Positions 44,226 to 55,849 of a stretch of DNA of 64,000 bases are shown here, in pieces; position 1 is the stretch's first letter, and the number at the start of each line of letters is the position of its first letter. The DNA lies in assembly GCA_020080175.1 (NCBI GenBank), contig JAGHQL010000096.1, forward strand, positions 1 through 64,000. The letters are read 5' to 3'. This stretch comes from Glutinoglossum americanum. Taxonomy: Eukaryota; Ascomycota; Geoglossomycetes; Geoglossales; Geoglossaceae. The notes under the pieces are model-generated. The model did no database searches, was not told the origin of the DNA, and saw only the letters and a list, made by a program, of their open reading frames with translations. The position numbers and the translations under genes were made by a program.

Positions 44226-45649
44226 ATGAATTCTATGAATTCCCCGACGTTAAGACCTGAGTGTTCCACAGGACCGCATCCCTCTTTTATTCAAGTCGCA
44301 AAGCCATATGTCTTCGAACATGAGATCCGGCAATGCATGGCCGTTACCGGAGTCAGTGAGGCCAAGGAGGACTCTATGAGACTGCAAGGAATCGCTTGGA
44401 TAGACAATGTGCGAAAGGCTCTGCAACTGTATGGTGGCTGTTACTGAAAGGACGCCGACGTGACGGCCACCCGTAACTGACGCTAGACTGTAGGCCGGTC
44501 CGAACATTCAACACTGCTGCAGTCTATTACCACAAGTTCCGTCTAGTTCACGCAGATATCGAATATAGTTTCCTCGTGAGCACGAATGGAATTATTTTTC
44601 CTATCCATTCGCTGATAATTTATAGGATGCTGCGGCAGCAGCTCTTTTCACTGCTTGCAAGATTGAAGATACACTAAAGAAATCTCGAGAGATCCTCTGC
44701 GCTGCCTACAACCTCAGGCTTGCTCAGGCCGACCATCTCAGCCCCGACGATAGTGTATGTAATTTCTTTTATCTCTCTAGTTATTGTGGTGCTAATTCCC
44801 CTCAAAGCACTTCGAATCGCATTCGAAGGCTATTATCGGCCTTGAACGGCTGATGCTTGAAGCGTCGGGTTTCGACTTCCGCAACCGCTATCCACAAAAA
44901 GTACTCATCAAGCTCGCAAAGCTCTATAACTTCGAAAAGGAAACAGTGGCAAAAACAGCATACAACATGTGCTGCGACCTCTATCGCACATTTGCTCCCC
45001 TAAAGCAAACAACACCGACAATGGCCTGTGCGTGCTTAGAACTTTCTACTAGATTGTGCGGAACACAATTGGAGAATTTACAGGGAGAAGATGGCTTCGA
45101 TTACGAGAGGTGGAGCACCAGCCGCGAGGAGGTTATGGGTGAGCGTTATTCCCCTCTCCTTACACCCGAACTACTGCTGATCAGTAAACTGTGAGGTAAG
45201 AAACCCTTCTCGACCTTTTGGATCTGTACACCCACCACCGAGTCTCGACGATTGTTGGGCAGAACTACTCCTTAGACACTTTCATTGCCATTCGTATCAC
45301 CCTTAACCAAGAAGCTTCTGCAAATAACTACCCCCGTTACACAGAGTGGGTTGAAGAGAAGAAACTGCATAGCAACGGCACAAAGGCCTCACCAGCTACT
45401 CCAGATAGGGATAGTGTAGGTGAGAATCGAGATGGAAGTAGTAGGAGACGTAGGCAATCTCCGCCAATGCGCCCGACATCCGCTACCGACGCACGCGGGA
45501 GACCCGGCGAGCGGGGCCGCGATGGTACAGTGAGATTTATGCTTGATCCAGAGCGTGCGAGGCGGGAAAAGGTCGCAGTCGCAGATTATTTCAAGGCTGA
45601 GGAGGTTATTATGGAGGTCGAGTATGATGACGGAGGGAGGCGGCGGTAG
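44226..45649 (+). CDS. CTK2: CTD kinase cyclin subunit (Ctk2-like)
   Basis: 397 residues after removing four introns (44429-44493, 44576-44625, 44755-44807, 45139-45200). The cyclin box runs from FIQVAKPYVFEHEIRQC through RLQGIAWIDNVRKALQL, PVRTFNTAAVYYHKFRLV, DAAAAALFTACKIEDTLKKS and LERLMLEASGFDFRNRYPQK. The last two lines are typical of the beta (cyclin) subunit of the CTDK-I kinase, which phosphorylates the RNA polymerase II C-terminal domain during elongation. The tail after LLDLLDLYTHHRVST is basic and disordered. ATG 44226 (MNSMNSP) is preferred to an in-frame upstream start at 44085, which would leave almost no promoter between this gene and PPT1. Confidence 0.9.
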
Positions 45650-47307
45650 TAAAATCTGAGCGACTTGGATCACTGCAGCTTTTATTGTTTATTTTTCAAA
45701 CATGTAGAAAAATCTTGCGAGGGGTTGCTTTCTCCATTGCCGAGCCAGAAGGGAGAAGTGGAAGATGTCAAGGTCAAGTTATCTACAAAGAGATTGGATG
45801 GTATTGATATTAGGTGACGCCAAACATGTGAGCGACTCCATATCCCTTCGTACCTCATGGGAGGTCATTGCTGATGGGTACAAAGCAGACTTCATAATAG
45901 GAGACGGCAGCGATGATGTGCACTTGAACATGCGGCAGACGGAGGCAACATTGGTTTCGGCGCCTCCTAACAAATCAACGAAAACTTCAGGGACAGCATC
46001 TTGAATCAAGCAGGTATTGGCGGATCATCTTCATCACCATCTAGAGGGTTAATAGTCATGACCTCGTACAACAATTAGACGGCGCCGCACAGGCGCAATT
46101 GGTGGGATATCATACATAGAGCAGAAGGAATTAGACGATGGTGTATCTGCATAGGCGATCTGGGCAGGGTTAAAATTCTCCGTCCTTAATAAGAAAAAAA
46201 GGAGAAATATTCCACCCAAGACATAAGCTCCCAAGTGCTTAGGAACAGATAAAGGCTAATAAAATAAACTGCGGGACCTGTCGCAATTCCCGCCCTGGGA
46301 AGGAGAAGAGTGGTCATTCGGGTATGTGTGAAATGCACCCGCGAAAAAAATTCACCGTATTCCCATAAAGTAAACAACCCCAAGAAAATAACATTTTAAG
46401 ACCCCCGCGACACCACGGCAACAAGTCACACCCGCGAACAAAAGGGGGGAAAGGATTTTTGGATGAGACAACATACGCGTGCCGACAAAGAATCCCCTCC
46501 ATACCGTACTCCTTACGATCACGGGCGCGCCCCCAAGGCCACCGTCGTATCATACGGATCTGTTCAAGAGGGTAGCAAGCTACCGGGAAATAAAAAAGAT
46601 AGATGAAAGAAATACCCTTGGAAGGCGGTTGCCCATGCAGAGTCCAAAACCAATGCTATGATCTTCCAGTAGGCTTTTTTGTGATAAACAAAACGGGGAA
46701 TCGTGGCATTCGAGGAATTATCCCCAAATTCGCTATTGCACCACACACGCGGCGGGATTTTTTCAAAAAATTTAACGAAAACTCTTAGCATTCGAGAAGC
46801 TATCCCGAATAAAAAAAAGTTAAAGTCACTTTTGCATACAAAGTACATCGGTGATATACACTGACAATGGTATATCTCTCGCTCACGGATGCTTAGTGGA
46901 TCCCGAGGTTGGAACACAAGCGCCGAATCGGTAGGTTTTAAAGGTTCTATTCTCTAGCAAACGGCTTCAGTGCAATTGTTAGGCCGTAGAGGTAGACGCC
47001 CCACATGTTCCAAAAGAGATAAATAACTACGTAGCAAGTGATAGCCAGATCATCTGATGCTTCTTTAACCTTGGACGCGGGGTGCCCGTGGCCAAAGCCG
47101 GAATGAAAATAGCTAATTGAAGATAATTCCTTAAAAGGGTGCCATGGAAGTGATCGTAGATATATTCAATGCTTAATGAAAGAAAGTTTTCGTGCCATGT
47201 CAAGATATTAGGGCCCGTTTCTAAGGGGCCGTATACACATAAGTATATAGGTATATTAGTAAGGAAGTAAAAGGATTCCTCCTCTGGGATAGCCCAGATC
47301 CAGGATG
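45650..47307. other. Convergent intergenic region
   Basis: 1.66 kb between the stops of the CTK2-like gene (+) and the membrane-protein gene (-). Several short overlapping frames occur on both strands without family features. An imperfect ~20-bp direct repeat (GCATTCGAG...TATCCC) occurs at about 46706 and 46788. No RNA gene was recognised. Confidence 0.55.
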
Positions 47308-49026
47308 TCACATATCGCCGTACTCATCGCTATCATCATATCCGATCTTCGGTGACCCAACGACGGAACTATCTGGTGTCCATGTGGTAGCAGTCGGTGT
47401 GTACTGGAAACCGTCCGCAACAATATCATCCGCTCCATTCTCGTCGTATCCCGGTGGTGACTCATCTCCTGCTTCGCTTGCTCGGCTCCTATAGCTTGGT
47501 AGGCTCGCTTCACTTCCAAAGCTAGTTGTGCGCTGTAGCTGGTGTAAGTGTCCACGCCCTTCCTCAGCGGCGATAAGATTTGATACCATGTTTGCGGCCT
47601 CACGAAGGCCCCGAATTTCGGATTGCATTGCAGTTTCGAGGATTGCTTCTTGAGGGGCGACTCGAGCACGTTTTTCATCCGAGTCGTCGATGCCACTTCG
47701 ATGGCGAAAACGCCTTCGCCACCAAGAGCGCCATGCCTCCCTACATGCCGCGCGACGAGCTGCGCGGGCCTCACGTCGTGACCGACGCTGGGCACGACGC
47801 AGTGCGCGGTGTTGGGCGCAGGAATGGCGATGGGAATGGCATTTACTAACAGCCTTGTAAAAGGCAAAAACGAGGAGAGCGAGGAGGATTATGGAGATTA
47901 GAACTTTAAAGTGCAAAGAGATCTCTCGGAAGCGGTAGTAAAACCCATGACGAGGCGGAAGGCCGTGATGAGAGGGCAGACCTTGGTTGTTGTCATGCCC
48001 AGCTCCGTTTCGCCATTCACGGAAGGACTGGTGGGCACCTGTTTTCCAGGGGCGATGGGTACTTTTCAATTCCTCGGATACTTCCCCGCATGAAGGTGGC
48101 GGGCGTATTTTGAGGCATATGGTCTTGACTGCGCCACGTGCCTTGCGCAACACTGCTCTGAGTGCGCACTTTATTGTCTGACATTGCTCAAGCTCTTTGC
48201 CTAATCGGACACCTGGCGCTTTCGGACAAGGTGATGGGACTGGGAGGGAAACTGCATCATGAACATGAGAGGGTCGATCCGGGAACATCTGTGATAATCC
48301 AAGATGATCCAAGTCTGACCATTCGCTGGCCATAAAGGGCCCAGAAGGCCATAGCCGGGTGTCGAGCCGGATCAATTCAGCACCTGGGCTCTGGATAAAT
48401 GAAAACGTAAAGCCCCTGTTGCTATCAATGCTGTGAGTCCCATCCAAGGTCAAGAATTGGAACAGGAGAGCTTGTGCGATAGGCCGGTCTTGGTTACCAA
48501 TTCGTCCTGAATAGTTGTAAATATCGTAAAGGCAATCAAAATTCCAGGATGCGGTGAGATTGTGATCCGATCCATCGCTAGCCCTCTTAACAGGAAAAGT
48601 GTCTTGACCCGAAATAGGAGACGACTCTTCTGTTGATAAATGATAGCCATTTACACTAGCATTTCCAAAGCCACAGGCTTCTACTGATGGGAACACTTCG
48701 ATATCAAGAAGCTGTAATAACTGTATGAGAAACTATTTTCAAGATACTCGTGGAAAGGCACCCACCAATTCCTCATTTCCTGCTCCCCAACAACCGGGGC
48801 AGGGGACTTTGAACTCTGCACGGGAGAGGCCATCTATACACACAAAAAGCGTTAGGTGCCAAAGTCACAAATAAGTGCTTGAACTGATTATAATATACAT
48901 ACTTATGGCTACAATTGGTCCGCTTTGGAGGTCTCGTCTCTGTGAACCGAGGTGAAGCACAGAGGGAGCGACAAAAGCAGCGTTGAATACAGGCACCAGC
49001 AAGATCGCCTGTAAAGAGACGCGCAT
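47308..49026 (-). CDS. Uncharacterised signal-peptide, single-pass membrane protein
   Basis: 534 residues after removing two introns (48834-48902 and the very short 48721-48765, 45 nt). A clear signal peptide, MRVSLQAILLVPVFNAAFVA, is followed by a lumenal or extracellular part with the cysteine motif FKVPCPGCWGAGNEE, a beta-rich region (TASWNFDCLYDIYN, FTFSFIQSPGAELIRLD), and a Ser/Pro segment. One transmembrane helix (about residues 332-355, FKVLISIILLALLVFAFY) follows. Directly after it is a His/Cys stretch, then a ~40-residue extreme Arg/Ala-rich helix with two tryptophans (WRSWWRRRF), then an acidic Ser-rich cytoplasmic tail ending DDSDEYGDM. I do not know a function. It is probably type I in the secretory pathway or plasma membrane, and the layout looks like a conserved ascomycete family. 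Confidence 0.78.
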
Positions 49027-50104
49027 GATCGCAAACTTAGGACCAACGGCAAGAAAGAATAAGCAGACGAAAGCTCAACCAACGTGTTTGAGGCGAAAAG
49101 GACTGAGGTGTCGACTATGCAAGCAAGAAAGGAGGGAGAAGAGTCAGAACCTGTGGACAATACTACGTATACATTAACGAGAGCACAGCCCTGCTAAGAG
49201 CAAAAATCCGCGAAGTCGCGCATTAAAAGTGCCGTGGTTGTCGTCAGCCGTTCGGACAAGGAGCCAACCAACATTGCGACATCCACCCAGGGTGGTAAAA
49301 ACGGGGTTAACGAAGTCTGCCTTACGCGTAGGCCAAGACACATCGCGGATATACGTACCTGGAGCAAAAGCGTAAGTGGAAAACTGAAAGCGATGGGACC
49401 TTAACCGCGATGCCAAAGTCCAATATCGCGTCATAACTATAGATGTCCTCGGAAATAAAAAGAGGATAGGTAAATGAAGGGATACTTACTCGAATACTAC
49501 GACTTTAGGGATAACTATTTCAATACTGTGACCTTCATTTTATTTACCCAGGTCCACAAAAAGTCTCTTCATTTTGGCCCAATGTGAGTCTCTCGGATAT
49601 ATTTATGCACCTTGACCCAATAGTAGTCCTCGGGGGAGCTCCTATAGTCACGGGAAGTCCATACCGAACATATACGCTATAATGCAATAGGAGTGCTCGA
49701 GGGGTAGTCATATTGGCAATAATGGTTTAAGCGTTGGTTTGTGTAGTAAGCCCTCGCCGTATCTAGATAAATAAAATGAAACCCCATAGCATTGCAGAAA
49801 GCACACTAGAAGTTCTAAGCTGCTTAAGGTCTAACTGAATTACGGTATAAATATTTGGGGGAGGATAATGCCATTAGAAAATAGTAAAATAGTAAAAGAG
49901 ATATACTTGAAGGTAGTGGGGTAAAAATTAAAATTGGGATTAAATTAAAATGAAAAGTCATGGCATTTCCCGATAAATAATAAATATTCTTTCAGTTTCC
50001 GTTTTCGCGATTTGTTGGTAGTAATATCCCCGCAAAGCGGCAAAGCGATATTGTACCCCCATACTTGCAATCCCGCTATAAACAATACCAACATTTGTGC
50101 AGTT
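49027..50104. other. Intergenic between membrane protein and LSM4
   Basis: 1.1 kb between divergent genes, AT-rich from about 49740 to 49990. No supported gene; the last part should be the LSM4 promoter and 5' UTR. Confidence 0.55.
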
Positions 50105-50769
50105 ATGGTGAGTCGTCTAGCATTCATCCGTATCTACGATATCAAGCCGATGTGTTCCTCTGTCTTAGGGGTCATAGGCTTACAAATGCTAACGCATAGC
50201 TGTGCAAAAAGCTTCCACTAGGTCTACTCAGTGCAGCTCAAGGTCATCCGATGCTGGTGGAGCTAAAGAATGGCGAGACCCTGAATGGCCATTTGGTCAA
50301 TTCGGATACATGGATGAACTTAACGTTGAAGGAAGTAGTGCAGACGAGTCCAGTATGCTTATTATTTCTTTATATCTGGAGAGCTTTATAGAGTCCTGCT
50401 GTTGATAAGTTACAGTCTCTTTGGTTTAAACACAGTAACTAACCCCGATGAACGCTAGGATGGAGATAGGTTTTTCCGATTACCTGAGGTCTATGTCCGT
50501 GGAAATAATGTAAGCCTTCTCTACTTCATTCCTTACTTGCAGCTAATTCTAGAGTATAGATCAAATTCCTTCGAGTACCCGACGAGATTATCGAGCTGGT
50601 AAAAGAGTCGCAGCAACAGAGCCAACAGCCAAATCGTGGAGGACGAGGCGGTGGGCAGCAAAGAGGAGACCATGCTCATGGAGGTAGAGGCGATGGGGGG
50701 CATAGAGGTGATAGAGGAAGAGGCGGTGGCCCCGGTAGGAGAGGCAGAGGCAGAGGGCGGGGAGCATAA
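50105..50769 (+). CDS. LSM4: U6 snRNA-associated Sm-like protein Lsm4
   Basis: 134 residues after removing three introns (50108-50211, 50353-50458, 50510-50559). The first coding exon is only the ATG; splicing joins it to [20 protein letters not shown], the standard Lsm4 N-terminus. The Sm fold continues with [20 protein letters not shown] (Sm1) and [16 protein letters not shown] (Sm2, with the RGN RNA-binding loop). The C-terminus is an RGG/Arg-Gly-rich tail (about residues 88-134) of the kind that promotes P-body assembly in yeast. Lsm4 is part of Lsm2-8 (U6 snRNA, splicing) and Lsm1-7 (mRNA decapping). The PPR gene follows 341 bp downstream on the same strand. Confidence 0.95.
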
Positions 50770-51110
50770 TCTTTTTGGGTCCGGTCGTGAAATACCCCGC
50801 TACCACTACGGCAAGATACATTCCAAATAGGACAATACGTCCAAATGCTTTCGTCCCTCCACGTTGATAGTCTGTGCTTCTGGTGGGGTTGCTCTCTGAT
50901 TCTGGAGAGGAGGCTGCGCTTTATTCCTAACATTCCCAAGGAGGGTGGACCTGTATACGATTCTGGAGTTTCGAGGTAAAGATTATGCTATAAATTTATT
51001 GTGTTCGTGCTCCGTAATGTTAAACTAAAATTTCCACGCGTGAATATGTTCCATGACTAAGCGCCAACGGAAAAGCTGTAAGATCCTTCACCTTCCAACC
51101 TGTCAACTCC
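50770..51110. other. Intergenic LSM4-PPR gene
   Basis: 341 bp between genes on the same strand; no separate feature was seen. Confidence 0.6.
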
Positions 51111-52986
51111 ATGGCTACGACCAAGGTGGCAATTGACGGCCTATGGTGTTGCCTACGTCCTGCCCTTAACCCATTTGCTTCGACACGGGCCTTTAAATTA
51201 GTACTACCTCGTGCAGGGATCCATATCAACTCCCTCAGGGAACCTCACCTCGAAAACGAATGCCGTGCTAAACCCTTCTATTCGAAGTCCCCGCATAATC
51301 CTCGCTCGAAAAAGCAGCTCGTGGGTTGGTTGCATGACAAGGAACTAGCGGATGCGTCTAATGAAGCCCTCCATGAGAAATTGCTATGGGACGCTTTGGA
51401 GGGTAATGTCAATGAGACTCGGCAGATTGTCGACTATCTTGTCCGAGAGAGGCATGAGCGGCCAAACTTGACTCATTATGGAGCGTTGATACAGTCAAAT
51501 ATATCTCCTCGTCGTGGATCTGCAGCTGCAGTGGAAGCTATATTGAACGAGATGGAGGAAGAGGGGATACATCCTAATGCGGACGTATATGGCGCCGCCC
51601 TTCAGGCATGCTCTTCAGAGGATCCATCTATCTAGTTTACGGTACTGATTGACCTGTAGGCCTTGTCGGTCCATCCTGACTATATTTTACGGAACTTAAT
51701 TCTCGACGAAATGCATCAGCGGTGGTACAATCTAAGAAGTCAGGGATGGCATGATATTATATGTGGTCTCATTCGAGAGCGACAGTACGAACTAGCTCTT
51801 GACAAACTGGAGCATCTCCAACGTCAGGGTGTCGGGGTGAGACCATGGCTCTATGATCAACTTACATTTGCCCTATGCGAGGCGGAAGAACTCGACGAGG
51901 CACTGAAGATTATGAAATTTAGAGTTATGCGCGAGGATCCGTGGATTTCTGGGAATTCATGGTACTGCTTGTTAGATACCGCGAGCAGATGTTATCATGT
52001 ACGTCATCATGGCCCTTTGAGGCGAGGCCACTATCATTTTGATTTGCTAATGTGCCCATACACAGTACGATGGTACAAGGTATGCTTGGAAGAAGCGTGT
52101 TGAAACTAATTTCATCAATCCCTCGGATGGTATCTGCATAAATGTTCTAAATACTGCAGCTCGCCACGGCGATTCCGTTCTTGCGACGGACGTTTTCCGT
52201 GTTCTCGGAAATCGTTCTGTCAAGTTCGAGATGCATCACTACGAAGCCCTTCTCGAGGCTTATACTGGGGGCGGCGACATTAGAAGTGCGATGACGGTGC
52301 TTTGTATTATGAAAAGCGCCGGGGTTGAGCCTTCGGAGGCCTCCACGAGGGCTATCTACATGTTTCTCCATGGGCAGTCTGATGGTCCCAAGGAAGCCTT
52401 CGAGATTCTCCAACTGCTGCGCAAAGATGGACGGAACATTCCCGTTGCAGCTATCAACTGCGTCCTTGAAGTTTTAGCTTCCCTCGGAAACATCACACAG
52501 GCATTGGTGTACTATAAACAACTGCGAGATTTTTGCTCTGATGGCCCTAACCGAGCTACTTACAACGTGCTTCTTCGCGGTTGCGGAATAATGCGCCGCA
52601 AAGACTTAGCGCTGTCTCTCCTGTCGGAGATGCTGGCGCTGAATATTAGCCCTAACTCGCTAACATACGACCGCTTGATATTAGTTTGTGTACAAGGAGA
52701 CAACTACGAGGATGCGTTTAAGTACCTCAAGGTGATGGAGGATCTGGCGTTTACGCCAAGGATCGGGACATATAAGGCACTGGTGACGAAGTGCGCAAGA
52801 GCCGGTGATGCAAGGGCATGGGAATTAATTGCTATGCTGGACACGACGGGGGTAGACACTGCAGAGATGCGCCAGGAATCAAATGCACTCTGGGGCGCTG
52901 AAGGTATGAAGAGCACTGGGGGGGTTGAAGGGGAAGAGCCTAGGGGTGAGGAATATAAAGAGAAGGTCGTGTACGATAGTGTCTGA
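51111..52986 (+). CDS. Pentatricopeptide repeat protein, probably mitochondrial
   Basis: 584 residues after removing two introns (51606-51659, 51999-52065). The N-terminus is basic and low in acidic residues up to about residue 45, consistent with a mitochondrial presequence. Many degenerate 35-residue helical-hairpin repeats follow, for example HYEALLEAYTGGGDIRSAMT, ATYNVLLRGCGIMRRKDLAL, LTYDRLILVCVQGDNYEDAF and GTYKALVTKCARAGDARAWE. Such proteins bind organellar RNA and act in its processing or translation; the target is unknown. Intron 1 appears to be of GC-AG type (CAG|GCATGC...GTAG), because only this joins GAALQ to ALSVHPDYILRN, a line typical of fungal PPR proteins, and no GT donor in phase preserves it. 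Confidence 0.88.
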
Positions 52987-53476
52987 TATAATGTAAACTA
53001 TAATTGAGATTGAACTTCTGTGTGTGACGGTCTCTCTGGTGGGGTATTGGTTAGCCCTAGCGCCCGATCGTTTACTTGGCTGGAGCAAGAGTTATATCGT
53101 TCTTTCCTCGCTGGGTGGGGTTGGCGTTTACTGGTAGTAAGAATAAGTACAACTATGGTGCCGCATACTATCCTACTTACACAGTGTGTATTCATTCTTG
53201 TCTTGTAAAGCACTATGCGGTGCGTAAAAGTTGAGGCATAAATGTAAAAATTAGTGACAACAATAATAGACGACCTGTAAGGCAGTTTTAGGCAACATTT
53301 AGCGATCCCATGACGTTTCTTGTTTCTTACAAAAGTAACCAAATATCGGTCGAATTTACACCTGTAGCATCCAACATTTTTTTCTTGTTTTAAAAATTCT
53401 CTAGCCTACTTAAATTCGCAGGATCGCACCTAGCTTCTTCCTCGCCGCCCCCGTTTATCTCGGGCTGAAATGCAAA
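52987..53476. other. Intergenic PPR gene to PTEN-like gene
   Basis: 490 bp, AT-rich around 53340-53400. It holds the PPR 3' end and the PTEN-like promoter, and ends with an upstream ATG at 53470. Confidence 0.6.
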
Positions 53477-55370
53477 ATGGTAGGTTATTAATGATACATG
53501 GAATATGGCGCCCTAATGTTCTTCTTGGCCTTGAACAAAATTTGTAATTTCCATTGTAATTCTTAGAAGACCTCTTTGACAATATGCCAGGCGTCTATCC
53601 TCCGCCAAATCGTCGCTGGACCTCGTTCCCGTCACCCAGAGGCAGGGCTAGACCTCTGCTACGTAACAGACTCGAGTCCTCCTCACTCTTCTACTTTTTG
53701 CCCCTCCGAATAACGAACATTCCTAGCTAACATCTTGCTCACGAATTCAGTCATCGCAACGTCTGGCCCTACCTTAACCTACCCGCAGCGCGCCTACCGC
53801 AATCCACTGGATTCATTGGTCAAGTTTTTGGATGACAAGCACAAGGATAATTGGGCGATATGGGAGTTCCGCGCTGAGGGTACGGGGTATCCGGATGAGG
53901 AGGTCTACGGGAGGGTATGGCATTACCCTTGGCCTGACCACCATCCGCCGCCATTTGCACTGGTCCCAAATATGATGGCGAGTATGAGAAACTGGCTTAT
54001 CGAAGATGAGGAGAGGGTGGTTGTTGTGCATTGTAAAGGTCTGTCGCGACATTTCGAGTGAGATTATATTTATTATGTAGGAACTATGCTGGGAATAGAC
54101 AGGGAAGAATTTGTTTAGCGGTTTATTTCGTTTGGCTGACGATTGATGACTGCCCACAGCTGGAAAAGGACGTTCCGGTACCGCTTCGTGCTCTTACTTG
54201 ATATCGGAATGTGGCTGGGCACCAGCTGACGCACTTGCGCGTTTTACTGAGCGCCGGATGCGCCCCGGCTTTGGGCAGGGTGTGAGTATCCCTAGTCAAC
54301 TCCGCTGGGTAGATTATGTCTACCAATGGACGAAAAACGGTAAGATCTATATTGAGAGACTAGTTGAGATTCTAGAGCTTCATGTGTGGGGTCTGAGGGA
54401 TGGGGTAAAGGTTGCGATAGAGGGGTTTGTTGAGGAAGGGAAAAAAATAAAGACGTTCCATGTGTTCAAGAGCGATGAACGGCTGGTCGTTGATGGTGGG
54501 GGGGATGAGAAATTGAGGAAGGACGTTAAATCGAAAGATCCGAAGCGGGGAGATGCATTGGCCATCAGTAACAACATGAGTTACTCGAAGTCACAGGCAA
54601 GGGATGAATGCCCTGGTAGTGAAATTGGTGGAAACGCTGTAATATTCAGGCCTCAAAAGCGAATTATTCTCCCAACGAACGATATTAACATCGACTTTGA
54701 ACGCCGCAACAAAGCAGGGTACGGCTGGACTATGGTGAGCTCAGTGGCGCACGTATGGTTTAACGCTTTCTTTGAGGGCTCAGCTTCTCCTAGACCTAGT
54801 GGTCTTAGCCCACAGAACTCCGGTATCTTTGAAATCGAGTGGGATAAAATGGACGGGATAAAAGGGTCGTCACGCAAGGGCACGCGGGCACTTGACCGTC
54901 TGGCGGTGGTTTGGAAGGTACTTGACGAAAGTGGTGGGGAAGTCATCAAGGAGCCTGGCGTTGGTGAGGACGTTAGCCAAGTGGCCCCGGCGGACTGGAA
55001 AGGCAACAACGAAGTGGACCAGGGGTTGCTTGGGAAGGACCTAGGTCTTCGGGTGGAAAGCCCAGGGAGCGCGGACCTGAGCAAGGCAAGCAGTGTCGTC
55101 GATCTCTTACCGGATGCCCAGGGTCCAGAATCCTCATTGGGGGTGAAAGAGGATCTACCGCAGTCTACCTCTGACGCATCAGAGCCGAGTATGGCTGATC
55201 CGGACCTCGGGACGGGCGCCGCGTCCTATACAACACCTCTCAGCGATGATGTTAGCAGTAGCAGTGGACTCACCCACCCTGGCGATGGTACTGAAGACGC
55301 ACCACTTAAAAAATCAGGCAATGGTGGGGGTGGCGGAAGCGACGCTGACATTACTGCCGCAACATGCTAA
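53477..55370 (+). CDS. TEP1: PTEN-like phosphoinositide 3-phosphatase
   Basis: 528 residues after removing three introns (53480-53590, 53676-53750, 54039-54159). The first coding exon is only ATG; splicing gives MASILRQIVAGPRSRHPEAG, the usual fungal PTEN N-terminus. The P-loop HCKAGKGRSG (Cys about residue 123) is the PTEN signature with Ser in place of the Thr of human HCKAGKGRTG. WAIWEFRAEGTGYPDEEVYG and HYPWPDHHPPPFALVP match the WPD-side region. A C2-like domain follows (about 170-380), and the last ~110 residues are low-complexity Ser/Gly/Asp-rich. PTEN removes the 3-phosphate from PtdIns(3,4,5)P3 at the plasma membrane. The second donor site (GTCCTC) is weak; it was chosen because it gives TDSIIATSGP in frame. 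Confidence 0.92.
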
Positions 55371-55849
55371 TGAGCGTTGGGACATCTCACAGCGCGTTTT
55401 TCCTGGTGGGGTTCTGGAAGAGACATATATGCAGGTGGTTAAGAACAAGGATATAACTACTAGTAATTAGGTAGGTTGGTTAAGGCGGGGGCTCTTTTCT
55501 TTGTGTTTTGTTAGGCTGCTCTAGAGGGGATGATAAAAGGGAGCGTGGTGTTTGTGTGGAGCATCATATGGGTGAGCGGGGCGTTAGCGTAGTTTCGATT
55601 TTCAAAATTTTGGCTGGTGAATACATTAGCGTAGGGAAAAGGGTGGCATGTGTCTTGGACATTCTATTAGTAACTTTTACTCCATGAAATACCGCACGGA
55701 TAATGCAACGATAGCTGCCCCTGAGTAGGTAAAAACAATCATATTTCTTGCGAGTAAGACGCCTCGCCCGCCGATGAACTCCATATGTACCACTAGGTGT
55801 GTTCCTTAAACGCCCATATTAAAACTCTACATTGAATGTAAATCTCGCC
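55371..55849. other. Convergent 3' region (PTEN-like / ATRIP-like)
   Basis: 479 bp between two stop codons on opposite strands; no separate feature was seen. Confidence 0.6.

Noticed and set aside
45765-46009. Overlapping ORFs on both strands after the CTK2-like gene
   Set aside because: Each is under 80 residues without domain features; neither is preferred.
46706-46810. Imperfect direct repeat with GCATTCGAG
   Set aside because: Too short and diverged to call an element, with no flanking structure.
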